A DNA stretch of 58,412 nucleotides, from the NCBI GenBank assembly GCA_027449125.1, contig DAIDME010000012.1:1-58412 (forward strand), written 5' to 3'. Position 1 is the stretch's first letter; every line of letters starts with the position of its first letter. This document shows positions 25,777 through 34,969 of the stretch, in pieces. The notes beneath the pieces were generated by a model. The model worked only from the letters and a program-made list of their open reading frames with translations. It was not told the origin of the DNA and did not search any database. Both the position numbers and the translations under genes were made by a program. Source of the DNA: Solirubrobacterales bacterium (GTDB lineage: Bacteria; Actinomycetota; Thermoleophilia; Solirubrobacterales; Solirubrobacteraceae).

Positions 25777-28305
25777 CTAGCTCCGGATGCGGCTGTTGTA
25801 GGGGTCGAAGAGCGCGGTGGCGTCGATGCTCTCCACGGTCACCGGGTAGCGCTCGCCCATGTACTGGACGAGCAGGTGCTCGCCGAGCCTGGCGTGCTCC
25901 GGCGGCAGGTAGCTCATCAGGATGTACTTGCCGAGCGACGGCGCCGAGCCGGCGCTCGTCACGTAGGAGCGCCGGCCCTTGCGGTCGGTGATCGGGCTGC
26001 CGTCGGGCGTGAGGATCGGCTCCTTGCCGAGCATGTAGCGCTTGACGCCGCCCGCGGAGGCGTGGTCGTCGACGGTGAGCGTGCACATCAGCGCCGCGGG
26101 CTGCTCCTCGCGGTGGGCGATGTGCGCCTGCCTGCCGATGAAGTCCTGCTCCTTCACGGAGCCCCAGGCCATCCCGGCCTCGACCACGTTGTACTCCCCG
26201 TCGAGCTCGGCGCCGTAGGCTCGGTAGCCCTTCTCCAGGCGGCCGGTGGTGCCGTAGACGCCGCTGCCGGCGGCGATCAGGCCGTGCTCCCGGCCGGCCT
26301 CGAACAGCAGATCCCAGAGCCGCTGGCCCTGCTCCATCGGCACGTACAGCTCCCAGCCGAGGTCACCGACGTAGGAGATACGCGAGGCGATCACCTCCGT
26401 CGGGCCAACCTCCAGCGCGCGCCAGTTGGCGAACGGGAAGCCCTCGTGCGAGACCTCGCCGCGGGCGACGCTCGCGAGGATGTCGCGCGCGCGCGGACCC
26501 CAGAGCCCGAGCGTGGTGATCGCGCTGGTCTGGTCGTGCACCTGCGCGGAGCCGTCCTCGGGCAGGTGGTCCACAAACCACTTGAGGTCCGACATCCCGT
26601 AGGCGCCGCCGGTCACGACCCGGAAGACGTCGTGGGCCATGCGCATGATCGTCAGGTCCTGCTTGAAGGTGCCGCTCGGGGTCAGCAGCGGCGTGTAGAC
26701 CACGCGGCCGACGGGCACGTCCATCTGGCGCATCGCCAGGCGCTGCACCACGCCGAGCGCGCCCGGGCCGGTCACGTCGAAGATCGCAAACGCGGTCAGG
26801 TCGACGACGGCCGCGCGGTCGCGCATCGCCAGGTGTTCGGCGTTGATGATCGGCGACCACCAGCGCGACTCCCATTCGGACTCGCGGCGGGTGACGCGGT
26901 CGCCGTACTCGTCCAGGAGGCCCGCGTTTGACTGATACCAGGCGGGGCGCTCCCAGCCGGCGGCCTCGTAGAAGACGGCGCCGAGCGCGCGCTCGCGCTC
27001 GTAGTAGGGCGAGACGCGCACGCCGCGGTCGGTCTCCCACTGCTCGCTGGGGTGGACGATCCCGTACATCTTGTTGAAGCCCTCCCCGGCGCGCGCAAAG
27101 ACGTGCGTGCGGGTCTTCATCGACGGGTAGGCGCGCGCGATGTTTGACTCGAAGACGTCGATCTCCGACTCGCCGTGGACCATCAGCTCGGCGACCGTCT
27201 TGCCGGCCCCTGGGCCCTCCTTGATCCAGATCGCCGCCGCCGACCAGAGGCCCTTGACCTCGGGCGTCTCGCCGAGCAGGGGCAGACCGTCGTAGGTCAC
27301 CGACAGCAGGCCGTTGATCGCGTACTTGACGCCCACGGACTCGTCGCCGACGATCTCCGGCATCAGCTCGAGCGCGATCTCCATCTGCGGGTCGAAGTCG
27401 GCTTGAGTGAAGGGCAGCTCGGTCGGCGATAGCGCCGATGCCTCGATCGACGGGATCTCCTCGGCCTCCATCATGATCGGGCGGTGGGCGTAGGAGCCGA
27501 TCTCGAGCCCCGTCCCCTCCTGGCGCTCGTACATGTTGGTGTCGACGTCGCGCACGATCGGGAACTCGATCATGCCCTTGGCGTTTGCGAAGCGCGGCAC
27601 GGGGCCGATGTCGATCATCTGGTGGACCGAGGGCGCGATCGGGATCGCGGCGCCGGCCATGCGCGCGAGTGCCGGGCTCCAGCAGCCGGTGGCGATCACC
27701 ACGCGCTCGGCCTCGATGTCGCCGCGCGTGGTGTGCACCCGGCGGATGCGCCCGTGCTCCACGTCGAAGCCTGTGACCTCTGTGTTGGCGGAGACCGTGA
27801 GCCCGGCCGCCTGGGCGCGCTCGCGCATGATCGTCGCCGCGCGCAGCGAGTCCACGACGCCCGCGCCGGGCGTGTAGAAGCCGCCGAGGATGAGCTGCTC
27901 GTTGATGAACGGCACGAGCTCCTTGATCTCCTGCGGGGTGATGATGGACACCGGCTCGATCCCCCAGGAGATCGCGGAGGAGACGCGGCGCTGGAGCTCC
28001 TGCATGCGCTCGGGGGTGCGCGCGACCTCGATCCCGCCGCTCTGGATGAAGACGTCGAGCTCCTTGTACTGGCGCAGGCTCTCGAGCGTGAGCTGCGTCA
28101 TCTCCTTGGAGTGGTCCACGGGGAAGATGAAGTTCGAGGCGTGGCCGGTGGAGCCGCCGGGGTTGGGCAGCGGCCCCTTGTCGATCAGGGTGATGTCGTG
28201 CTCGCCCAGGCGGGTGAGGTGGTAGGCGAGGCTGTTGCCGACGATCCCGGCGCCGATGATGACGACGCGCTGGGAGGCGGGCAGGGGCGTGCTAGGGCTG
28301 CTCAT
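25777..28305 (-). CDS. Dimethylglycine/sarcosine dehydrogenase-like flavoprotein with folate-binding GcvT domain
   Basis: The 842-aa protein has a DAO-type FAD domain (RVVIIGAGIVGNSLAYHL near residues 13-30; GSTGHASNF with His55 as a likely covalent FAD site), an FAO_M linker near 390-450, and a GcvT/aminomethyltransferase region from about 480 (DRAAVVDLTAFAIFDVTGPG; RISYVGDLGWELYVPMEQG; GCV_T_C near 740-835). This is the architecture of dimethylglycine dehydrogenase and oxidase: oxidative N-demethylation with transfer of the methylene group to THF. ETF and Fe-S genes follow at once, so it is probably an ETF-linked dehydrogenase and not an oxidase. Dimethylglycine versus sarcosine cannot be told from sequence alone. 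Confidence 0.92.
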   Translation of the reverse strand: MSSPSTPLPASQRVVIIGAGIVGNSLAYHLTRLGEHDITLIDKGPLPNPGGSTGHASNFIFPVDHSKEMTQLTLESLRQYKELDVFIQSGGIEVARTPERMQELQRRVSSAISWGIEPVSIITPQEIKELVPFINEQLILGGFYTPGAGVVDSLRAATIMRERAQAAGLTVSANTEVTGFDVEHGRIRRVHTTRGDIEAERVVIATGCWSPALARMAGAAIPIAPSVHQMIDIGPVPRFANAKGMIEFPIVRDVDTNMYERQEGTGLEIGSYAHRPIMMEAEEIPSIEASALSPTELPFTQADFDPQMEIALELMPEIVGDESVGVKYAINGLLSVTYDGLPLLGETPEVKGLWSAAAIWIKEGPGAGKTVAELMVHGESEIDVFESNIARAYPSMKTRTHVFARAGEGFNKMYGIVHPSEQWETDRGVRVSPYYERERALGAVFYEAAGWERPAWYQSNAGLLDEYGDRVTRRESEWESRWWSPIINAEHLAMRDRAAVVDLTAFAIFDVTGPGALGVVQRLAMRQMDVPVGRVVYTPLLTPSGTFKQDLTIMRMAHDVFRVVTGGAYGMSDLKWFVDHLPEDGSAQVHDQTSAITTLGLWGPRARDILASVARGEVSHEGFPFANWRALEVGPTEVIASRISYVGDLGWELYVPMEQGQRLWDLLFEAGREHGLIAAGSGVYGTTGRLEKGYRAYGAELDGEYNVVEAGMAWGSVKEQDFIGRQAHIAHREEQPAALMCTLTVDDHASAGGVKRYMLGKEPILTPDGSPITDRKGRRSYVTSAGSAPSLGKYILMSYLPPEHARLGEHLLVQYMGERYPVTVESIDATALFDPYNSRIRS

Positions 28306-28320
28306 ATAACTTATATATCA
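28301..28320. promoter_or_regulatory. AT-rich candidate GntR operator overlapping the dehydrogenase start
   Basis: CTCATATAACTTATATATCA spans the start codon and the 15 bases upstream of the dehydrogenase gene in an otherwise GC-rich region. The TATATCA core and the nearby CTCATA recur at 35783-35796 and at 47051-47066 in front of the GntR gene. Binding here would block translation start or promoter escape. This is inferred from recurrence. Confidence 0.5.
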
Positions 28321-28377
28321 GAGCCGGGAGTGCGGGCGTTGGGAGCGTGCATGAGTACCCGCCTAATCTCGGATGAT

Positions 28378-28747
28378 GAGGCGAGTGCTGCGTCTGGCGC
28401 TTGTGGTCGTGGTGGCCTTCCCGGAAGCTGCGCTACCCATGGTCACACGCGCGCACGTGGCCGCAGCGAGTCGTCACCGTGATCCGGTATGCCCGGCCAA
28501 GTACTTCATGACCCACGTGCCCCAGGAGAGGGGGCGAGCGGGCGTTTTGTTCTCAGCGTCAGAGGCCAGGCGCACCGACCACATGGACAGGGCCAGCGGG
28601 TGGATTCGGCGTCTGGTACCTGTGGCATGCGTGACCCTGCCCCGATCGTCGCGGTGCTCGTCCACCGGGTCCGCGCTTGCCGGTCTGCATGCGCTGCGTG
28701 AGCAGGGACCGCCGTCAGGGCTTGCACGTGGGCCCTCGACGCGGTGA
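28378..28747 (+). CDS. Possible small exported protein
   Basis: This ATG frame encodes MRRVLRLALVVVVAFPEAAL, a plausible signal peptide, then about 100 residues without recognisable features and a Ser/Arg-rich tail. The minus strand is also open through much of it. It fills the gap between the dehydrogenase operon and a toxin-antitoxin pair. I list it because of the N-terminus, but it may not be a gene. Confidence 0.25.
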
Positions 28748-28800
28748 TAGCCGCTCGGCGCGACGCATACAACCCCTCGGCGCAGCAGTATGATGACAGT

Positions 28801-29184
28801 ATGAGCCACACCTCTTCAAAGGTCACCGGCTCCCCGTCTGGCCGCCATCCCAGCCTAAGTCGCGCCCGCGCGAGCGAGGCCGGGGATGGTCTCGGCCAAG
28901 CCCGCGCCGCCGGGGGCAAGCAGCTGGGCGCGCTGGCTGCGGGGGCGACGCCCACGTCGCCGCTACCGAAGGTGCGTCGCACGCTTACGCTGGACGCCGC
29001 TGTGGTGGCAGCGTTCGAGGACACGCCGAGCCTGTCCGCCGAAGTCAACAGGGTCCTCTGCGAGGAACTGCGTCGCCGTGTCGCGCGCGCCGAGCTCGAG
29101 TCCCTCGTCGGCTACCTGGACGCCGAGTTCGGTGCCCCCGACGCGGCGGAGGTCGCTTACTTCACCAGCCTCCTGAGCGAGTAG
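28801..29184 (+). CDS. Probable VapB-type antitoxin
   Basis: The 127-aa product starts at ATG 28801. A long disordered Ser/Gly/Ala-rich N-terminus precedes a segment (VRRTLTLDAAVVAAFEDTPS, then LSAEVNRVLCEELRRRVARA) with the spacing of a ribbon-helix-helix DNA-binding fold, and a C-terminal part that could wrap the toxin. It is followed 3 bases later by a PIN-domain gene. The N-terminal extension is long for VapB, so an internal start is possible. Confidence 0.7.
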   Translation: MSHTSSKVTGSPSGRHPSLSRARASEAGDGLGQARAAGGKQLGALAAGATPTSPLPKVRRTLTLDAAVVAAFEDTPSLSAEVNRVLCEELRRRVARAELESLVGYLDAEFGAPDAAEVAYFTSLLSE

Positions 29185-29187
29185 AGC

Positions 29188-29607
29188 TTGCGAGCGCTGG
29201 TGCTCGACTGCGCGGCGCTGGACCAGCTCGCCCGCTCACGCGGCCCCCAGCGCAGCCGTCCCGGCCGCGTCCACGCCGCCTTGCGGGGCGCCCTGAATGC
29301 CGACGCCCAGGTGATCGTCCCCGCGGCCGTGCTCGCGGAGCTCTACCGCGGCTCCACTCACGACCAAGCCGTCGACGCGTGTCTTGGCCGCAATGGCCAG
29401 ATCGCTGTCGCGGATACCACCAGGCAACTCGCCCGCCAGATCGGGCATCTGCTCGCACATGCCAACTGCGATTCTGCGCACCACGTCGACGCGGCGGTGG
29501 TGGCCACCGCCCTCGCCTCCGGCGGTGGTCTGATCCTGACCGGAGACCCCGGCGACCTCAAGGCTCTGGCCGCGGGCCAACCCCGCATCCGCGTCGAGGG
29601 GCTCTGA
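29188..29607 (+). CDS. vapC: PIN-domain toxin (VapC-like)
   Basis: The 139-aa protein from TTG 29188 shows the PIN catalytic acid pattern: LDCAALDQL (D), VLAELYRG (E), HHVDAAVVATAL (D) and ILTGDPGDLKALAA (D). VapC toxins cut tRNA or rRNA unless bound by the antitoxin made from the preceding gene. Spacing of 3 bases and the weak start codon indicate co-translation with the antitoxin. Confidence 0.85.
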   Translation: MRALVLDCAALDQLARSRGPQRSRPGRVHAALRGALNADAQVIVPAAVLAELYRGSTHDQAVDACLGRNGQIAVADTTRQLARQIGHLLAHANCDSAHHVDAAVVATALASGGGLILTGDPGDLKALAAGQPRIRVEGL

Positions 29608-29638
29608 CCGGCAGACGCGCGCGCCAGCCGCCGGCTCC

Positions 29639-30940
29639 TCAGGCGGCCAGCGTGCCCGGCGCGACCCTGCTGCAGCCGCTCGTGTAGAGCATCGCCGAGA
29701 TGTCGGCCGTGGTGAACGCGCGGGCGCCGTGCGGGGAGAGGCCCGACTGCGGCAGGGTGCTCGATTCGATCCCCTGACCGAGCGCGATCAGGCGGCGGAT
29801 CGCGAGTCCCAGGCCGGCCGGGTGCCGTGCGAGAGCGCCGGTGTAGAGCGTGGCGCCGAGGCTCGTGAGCACGACGGCGCGCCCGCCCGGCAGCGTGCGC
29901 GTCCGGCGCCTGATCGAGATCAGCTGGCCGCTCGAGCCGCGCCGTGGCGCGGCGGCGGCACCGATTGCGACCGTCACGGCCCCGGGTTGCGCCGCGGTGG
30001 TGACCTCGAGGCCCCGGGCGCGGGCGGCGGCAACCACCGCGGAGACCCGCCGGGCGACCGCCGGCGGCAGGGACCGCGACGGCACGAAGCGGACCGCCTG
30101 GCAGGCCCGGCCCCACGGGCGCCCGAGCGCGGCCGGCAGCTCGCCGGCGCCGAGGAAGGCGAGGTAGCCGGGGGCCTTGGGGATCGTCATCGCGGCCAGG
30201 CGCCGCGCGAGCGCGGCGAGCCCGGTGACGGCGACGGGACGTGACGGCGGTCTGACCGTCAGGCGCTCACCCCAGGCGGAGGTGAGGATCGTGCCTGAGG
30301 CGACCACGCGCCCGCCCTTGCGCAGCTGGGTCGAGACCCGCACGGGCAGCGGCTCGGTGCCGCGTGTCACATACAGCGTCTGGGTGCCTGAGACCCCCTT
30401 GGGAGTGCCCGGCATGGCGCCCTCGATCGCTGTCAGCCGGCGCCCGGAGATGTTCACGTCGGTCCGCACGCGCAGCGGGCCGAGGGGGACGAGCTCAGCC
30501 AGGGCCGAGGTGGCGGTCACGTCGACGGCCACGCTGCCGTAACCGGCGTCGGCGTGCGTGAAGCTCACCCAGCGCCCGCCGACCGCCGTGGCGACCTCCG
30601 CGGGGAAGCCGAAGTAGCGGGCCAGCGCCGCGTAGTTGCCCGACAGGTAGGCACCGCCCGCCGCGACGATCACCTGCGCGCGCACGCCCTTGGAGGTGGT
30701 GATCAGCTGCCTGCCCGAGCTCTGGCCGATGTCGGCTGAGAACATGACGCGCGTGCCGCTCTCGAGCTGCGAGATCTGCTCGTGGAAGGTTCCGCGCGCC
30801 CGCGCGTCGGCCAGGGTGCGGGCGAGCAGCGCGGTGGCGGCGCTCGGGCTCGCCGCCCGGGCGCCGCCGGCCGCAAGCAGCATCGCGGCGAAGGCGCCGA
30901 TGACGGCGCGGCGAAGCGCGGAACGGCCCCCGCTCAGCAC
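29639..30940 (-). CDS. Secreted hypothetical protein
   Basis: The 433-aa protein has a signal peptide (LRRAVIGAFAAMLLAAGGAR, cleavage near ARAAS). Its first 230 residues alternate beta-strands (GTFHEQISQLESGTRVMFSA; VSGTQTLYVTRGTEPLPVRV), recalling LolA/LppX-like lipid-binding folds by texture only. A second part carries FVPSRSLPPAVARRVSAVVA and a conserved-looking C-terminus (GLSPHGARAFTTADISAMLY). No firm family match. It overlaps the serine ammonia-lyase stop by 7 bases and so is probably transcribed after it. Confidence 0.7.
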   Translation of the reverse strand: MLSGGRSALRRAVIGAFAAMLLAAGGARAASPSAATALLARTLADARARGTFHEQISQLESGTRVMFSADIGQSSGRQLITTSKGVRAQVIVAAGGAYLSGNYAALARYFGFPAEVATAVGGRWVSFTHADAGYGSVAVDVTATSALAELVPLGPLRVRTDVNISGRRLTAIEGAMPGTPKGVSGTQTLYVTRGTEPLPVRVSTQLRKGGRVVASGTILTSAWGERLTVRPPSRPVAVTGLAALARRLAAMTIPKAPGYLAFLGAGELPAALGRPWGRACQAVRFVPSRSLPPAVARRVSAVVAAARARGLEVTTAAQPGAVTVAIGAAAAPRRGSSGQLISIRRRTRTLPGGRAVVLTSLGATLYTGALARHPAGLGLAIRRLIALGQGIESSTLPQSGLSPHGARAFTTADISAMLYTSGCSRVAPGTLAA

Positions 30941-32298
30941 TCGACCACGTTGACGGCCAGGCCGCCGAGCGAGGTCTCTTTGTAGCGGTCGCTCATGTCT
31001 TTGCCGGTGGCGTACATCGTGCGGATCACGGCGTCCAGGGACACATAGTGGCTGCCGTCGCCGCGCAATGCAAGCTGGCAGGCGTTGATCGCCTTGACGG
31101 CGGCGATCGCGTTGCGCTCGATGCAGGGCACCTGCACCAGGCCGCCGATCGGGTCGCAGGTCAGGCCGAGGTTGTGCTCCATCGCGATCTCGGCGGCGTT
31201 CTCCACCTGGCGGGGGGTGCCGCCCAGCACTTCGCAGAGGCCGGCAGCGGCCATCGAGCAGGCCGAGCCGATCTCACCCTGGCAGCCGACGTCAGCCCCC
31301 GAGATGGACGCGTTCTCCTTGACGATCGAGCCGATCGCCGCGGCCGCGAGCAGGAAGCGGTGCACACCCTCCTCGTCGGCGCCCGGCACGAAGCGGGCGT
31401 AGTAATGAAGGACTGCCGGCACGACGCCGGCGGCGCCGTTCGTCGGCGCTGTCACCACGCGGCCGCCGGCCGCATTCTCCTCGTTGACCGACAGCGCGAA
31501 GAGGTTGACCCACTCGAGCTGACCCAGCGGCACGCCCTGGTCGCAGGTGGCCAGCTGGGCGTGCAGCTTGGCGGCGCGGCGCGGGACGTGCAGCCCGCCG
31601 GGGAGCTCGCCCTCCTGGGTCAGGCCACGCGCCACGCACTCCTGCATCGTCTGCCAGATCAGCGACAGGCCCGCCTGCATCTCCTCGTGGCCGCGCAGCG
31701 CCAGCTCGTTGGCGCGTGCCAGCTCGCCGATCGTGAGCTCCGCCGACTCGGCCGCCGCGACCAGCTCGGCGGCGCTGCTGAACGGGTGTGGCAGCGCCGG
31801 CGCCGGTGGCGGCCCGGCCGCAAGCTCCGCCTCGCTGAGGATGAAGCCGCCGCCGATCGAGAAGAAGGTCTCGCCGGCGAGCGGCTCGCCGCCGCCATCG
31901 AACGCGCTCAGGGTGAGCGCGTTCGAGTACTCCGGGCGGCGCTCGCCCCGGCGCCGGAGGATGTCCGCGCCCGGGTCAAAAGCGATGCGCCTGCGGCCGA
32001 GCAGGTGTAGGGCGCGCTCCCGTTCGATCGACTCCACACGCGCTGGCACCGACTCGACCGCGATCGTCTCCGGGTGCTCGCCGCAGAGCCCCATCAGGAC
32101 CGCCGTGTGCGTGCCGTGCGCGTGGCCGGTCAGCGCCAGCGAGCCGTAGAGCTCGACCCGCACGCCCGCGACCGCTTCGAGCCCGGGCCCCCGGTCGAGT
32201 CCCTGGGCGAAGCGCAGCGCTGCGCGCATCGGCCCGACCGTGTGCGAGCTGGACGGGCCGATGCCGACCGAGAAGAGCTCAAAGACGCTGACTGTCAT
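30934..32298 (-). CDS. sdaA: L-serine ammonia-lyase, iron-sulfur dependent, single chain
   Basis: The 454-aa protein starts at ATG 32298 ([20 protein letters not shown]), the family's conserved N-terminus. It carries the beta domain ([30 protein letters not shown]-like sequence) and the alpha domain with cysteine ligands for the [4Fe-4S] cluster ([40 protein letters not shown]). The frame opens upstream to 32658, but that part is antisense to the permease gene. It converts serine to pyruvate and ammonia, a logical exit for glycine-derived serine from betaine breakdown. Confidence 0.95.
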   Translation of the reverse strand: MTVSVFELFSVGIGPSSSHTVGPMRAALRFAQGLDRGPGLEAVAGVRVELYGSLALTGHAHGTHTAVLMGLCGEHPETIAVESVPARVESIERERALHLLGRRRIAFDPGADILRRRGERRPEYSNALTLSAFDGGGEPLAGETFFSIGGGFILSEAELAAGPPPAPALPHPFSSAAELVAAAESAELTIGELARANELALRGHEEMQAGLSLIWQTMQECVARGLTQEGELPGGLHVPRRAAKLHAQLATCDQGVPLGQLEWVNLFALSVNEENAAGGRVVTAPTNGAAGVVPAVLHYYARFVPGADEEGVHRFLLAAAAIGSIVKENASISGADVGCQGEIGSACSMAAAGLCEVLGGTPRQVENAAEIAMEHNLGLTCDPIGGLVQVPCIERNAIAAVKAINACQLALRGDGSHYVSLDAVIRTMYATGKDMSDRYKETSLGGLAVNVVEC

Positions 32299-32326
32299 GG
32301 CGGCGCCGGCCTCGACGCTCTGGTCT

Positions 32327-32354
32327 CGCCCGCCGTCCAGCGGGACGGCGGGCG
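32327..32354 (-). terminator. Strong GC hairpin between permease and serine ammonia-lyase
   Basis: CGCCCGCCGTCC and GGACGGCGGGCG form a perfect 12-bp stem with a 4-base loop AGCG, 29 bases before the sdaA start on the transcribed minus strand. No T-tract follows, so it may be a Rho-independent-like terminator of GC-rich type, an mRNA-stabilising hairpin, or an attenuator that lowers sdaA relative to the permease. Confidence 0.45.
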
Positions 32355-32375
32355 GGGTGAAGCGCTTGCCGGTGG

Positions 32376-33998
32376 CTACTCGGCCGGGATCTCCCCGTAG
32401 ACCAGGCTGAGGTCGATCCCCTGGCGTTTGCGGACGATCTGCGAGCCGGCGTAGATCGCGATCGCCAGCACGTACATGCCGCCCATCAGGTAGTAGGAGT
32501 CGGTGTTGTTGACCCCGTAGGCGGCGTCGGAGAACCACTTGACGAGCGCCCAGATCAGGATGATCGCGAACATGATCGCGGCGGCGGTGATCAGCGGCAG
32601 GCCGAGCACCCTGTACTTGGCGATCGGCGAGGCGTTGTAGATCTCCGGCTTGCGCCACGGCAGGATCGCCGCCGAGACGGTCGTGCCCAGGAACGTGATC
32701 GCGATCACGAGCGTCGCGTCCAGGGTGTAGGACTCAAACGACTTGCTCCAGGCGTACAGCGCCGCCAGCGGGATCGACGGCACGAGCATCAGCGCCAGCG
32801 CCCAGAACGGCACGCCGTTGCGCGAGACGCTCGCGACCTTCTCCGGCAGGATGCGGTCGAAGGAGGCCGCGAACACGACGCGGGTCGAGGAGAGGAACAC
32901 CGAGCCGACCCAGCCGAAGAACCACAGCGACATCACGCCGATCAGGATGAACTGCAGGACGGGGCTTGAGAAGATCATCGCCGCCAGCGTCGCCGGGTAG
33001 GGGAAGACGCCGATCGGCAGCGTGCCCGCGTAGTAGGCGTTGTTGCCGCCCATGTAGAAGTTCCAGCCGAACGTCTTTGAGAACAGCAGGAAGAAGATGC
33101 CGGCGACGATCGTGGTGGCGATCAGGGCGCCGCCCATCGCGTAGATGTTCTTGCGGAAGTCGGAGGCGCCGCGCACCTCGCCGTACAGGGTCGCGCCCCA
33201 GTTGGACCAGAGGTTGAAGAACAGGAGCATCGGGATCAGCACCAGCACGCCGCTGAAGTTGAAGGAGCCGACCGACGCCGGGGTGTAGCCCTTGGTGCCG
33301 GCCTTCAGGGTGGCCGCGTAAGCGTTGCCGGTGGTGCCGTAGAGCTTGTGTGCCTCGCGGTTGAAGTCGCTGATGAACGCCGCGTGCGAGGTCACGAGCA
33401 GCATGATCGCCATCACCGCCAGGCCGATGAGGCCGCCGTAGAAGCAGATCTTCTGGATGCGCCCGTAGGTGCGGATGCCCAGCGCGATGAACAGCGAGGC
33501 CAGGCCCGCGGTGATCATCGAGGCGACGAACACGCCCGCGTGGCCGGACCAGAAGGTCACGCCGCCGTGCCAGCCGACGATCGCCGAAAGCGGCCCCAGC
33601 ACCTCGATGTTCAAGATGTTGGCGTAGATCGGGACCCAGTACCAGAGGATGAACCACCAGCCGGCCACGGCGAGCACGAAGCCGATGCCGCCGCCGAGCA
33701 CGCGGCTCATCCACACATAGTCCCCGCCGGCGCGCGGCATCACCGAGATCAGGCCGGCGTACGTGATCGCCTGGAAGATCAGGAACGCGCCGGAGACGAT
33801 CACCGACCACAACAGGCCCCCGTTCGGGATGAACGGCGCCGAGGCGAAGATGAACCAGCCCAAAGTCACCAGGTTGATCGCGAAGGTCGCGTAGATGAAC
33901 GCGTCGCGCACCGACCAGCCGCGCACCAGGCCCGTGGCCTTGCGCACGAATACGGCACGCTCCTCGAACTCACCGCCACCGGTTGCGGTAGCCGCCAT
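32376..33998 (-). CDS. APC-superfamily amino acid/amine permease
   Basis: The 540-aa protein has about 12 hydrophobic segments, such as FAINLVTLGWFIFASAPFIP, FVLAVAGWWFILWYWVPIYA, IGLAVMAIMLLVTSHAAF and VLAIAIYAGSQIVRKRQG, and lies in the inner membrane. The motif FNLWSNWGATLYGEVRGASD replaces the common FxGFE region of amino acid-polyamine-organocation carriers. Position between sdaA and the methylamine genes makes an amine or amino acid (glycine betaine, sarcosine, serine) the likely substrate, but this cannot be read from sequence. Confidence 0.9.
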   Translation of the reverse strand: MAATATGGGEFEERAVFVRKATGLVRGWSVRDAFIYATFAINLVTLGWFIFASAPFIPNGGLLWSVIVSGAFLIFQAITYAGLISVMPRAGGDYVWMSRVLGGGIGFVLAVAGWWFILWYWVPIYANILNIEVLGPLSAIVGWHGGVTFWSGHAGVFVASMITAGLASLFIALGIRTYGRIQKICFYGGLIGLAVMAIMLLVTSHAAFISDFNREAHKLYGTTGNAYAATLKAGTKGYTPASVGSFNFSGVLVLIPMLLFFNLWSNWGATLYGEVRGASDFRKNIYAMGGALIATTIVAGIFFLLFSKTFGWNFYMGGNNAYYAGTLPIGVFPYPATLAAMIFSSPVLQFILIGVMSLWFFGWVGSVFLSSTRVVFAASFDRILPEKVASVSRNGVPFWALALMLVPSIPLAALYAWSKSFESYTLDATLVIAITFLGTTVSAAILPWRKPEIYNASPIAKYRVLGLPLITAAAIMFAIILIWALVKWFSDAAYGVNNTDSYYLMGGMYVLAIAIYAGSQIVRKRQGIDLSLVYGEIPAE

Positions 33999-34011
33999 CA
34001 GAATTGCCTCC

Positions 34012-34953
34012 TCATCCGCTTGTCAGGACGAACTTCTTGACCTGCTTGCCGTTCTCGACATCGATCACGGCGCCCAGCAGCTGCCCCTGTTCGTAGGAGC
34101 TGCCGGGGTTGACGCACAACGTCTTGCCGAGCCTGCGCGTGCCGCGCGACTCGTGGATGTGGCCGTGCAGCGACAGCGCCGGGCCGAAGCGCTCGATCGC
34201 CTCACGCACCGCCGTCGAGCCGACCGGCTTGACCGCGTGGCCGGCGTCCTTCAGATCCATCTCCGCGGTCAGCTCCGGGGCGTCGTCCAGGCCGGTGCCG
34301 TAGGGCGGGCAGTGGAGGCTGAAGATGGTGCGCTCCGGCGGGTTTGTCACCTGCGCGACCATCGCCTCGATCCGCTTGGCGAGCTCCGGCTCGTCCTCCT
34401 CGCGGTAGGTGTCCCACGGGGTGCGGTTGGCCCAGCCGCTCGAGACCATCTGGTAGCCGCCGAACTCGACCACGCGGCCCTCGCCGAGCTCGACCGTCTT
34501 GGCGTCGAGCACGACCTCATCGACCTCGAGCTGGTCGTCGTTGCCGGGGCAGACAAAGCAGCGGATGCCGGTTCCCGCAAGGCGCTCGTCGGCCAGCTCC
34601 ATCCACTCGCGCACGGTGCTCAGCATGTGCTCGTCAAAGAGCGCGTGCCAGCGGCGCTCATCAGCGCTGAGCTCGGCCAGCTCGTCGGGGTCGGTGCGGA
34701 AGGGGTAGTAACCGCGGCGCTTGACGGCCTGCTCGAAGGCGGCGAGCTCCTCCTCACCGGAGAGCACCTCACGGTTCTCCAGCAGAGTCGCGTGCCAGCT
34801 GTCGCCGCCGTCCGAGATGATCGGCACGAGCGCCTTGCCGGTCATGTCGCCGCCGAGGATGATCACGTCGGCCTTGTAGTGCTTGCCGGAGTTCAGGAAC
34901 TTGCGCCAGCAGGTCTCCGATCCGTGAACGTCGGTGGCGAAGAAGATCCTCAC
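34012..34953 (-). CDS. Calcineurin-like metallophosphoesterase
   Basis: The 313-aa protein has the metallophosphoesterase motifs in order: FATDVHGSE (Asp and His, residues 7-10), ILGGDMTG, VCPGNDDQ, HCPPYGTG and LHGHIHESRG, followed by CVNPGSSYEQGQLLG as in YfcE-like enzymes. It binds two metals and would hydrolyse a phosphodiester or phosphomonoester. Its start is 16 bases after the end of the nucleotidyltransferase-like gene, so the two are probably co-transcribed. Substrate unknown. Confidence 0.9.
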   Translation of the reverse strand: MRIFFATDVHGSETCWRKFLNSGKHYKADVIILGGDMTGKALVPIISDGGDSWHATLLENREVLSGEEELAAFEQAVKRRGYYPFRTDPDELAELSADERRWHALFDEHMLSTVREWMELADERLAGTGIRCFVCPGNDDQLEVDEVVLDAKTVELGEGRVVEFGGYQMVSSGWANRTPWDTYREEDEPELAKRIEAMVAQVTNPPERTIFSLHCPPYGTGLDDAPELTAEMDLKDAGHAVKPVGSTAVREAIERFGPALSLHGHIHESRGTRRLGKTLCVNPGSSYEQGQLLGAVIDVENGKQVKKFVLTSG

Positions 34954-34969
34954 CGTGTCAGCCCCTCGC

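Noticed and set aside
25366-26931. Long plus-strand open frame opposite EtfB and the dimethylglycine dehydrogenase
   Set aside because: Antisense shadow of two conserved genes; its His/Arg/Val-rich translation matches no family.
32299-32420. Glycine riboswitch before serine ammonia-lyase
   Set aside because: None of the conserved glycine riboswitch sequence elements is seen; only a simple GC hairpin is present.
30934-32658. N-terminal extension of serine ammonia-lyase to 32658
   Set aside because: The extra 120 residues are antisense to the permease gene and the family's conserved N-terminus starts at 32298.
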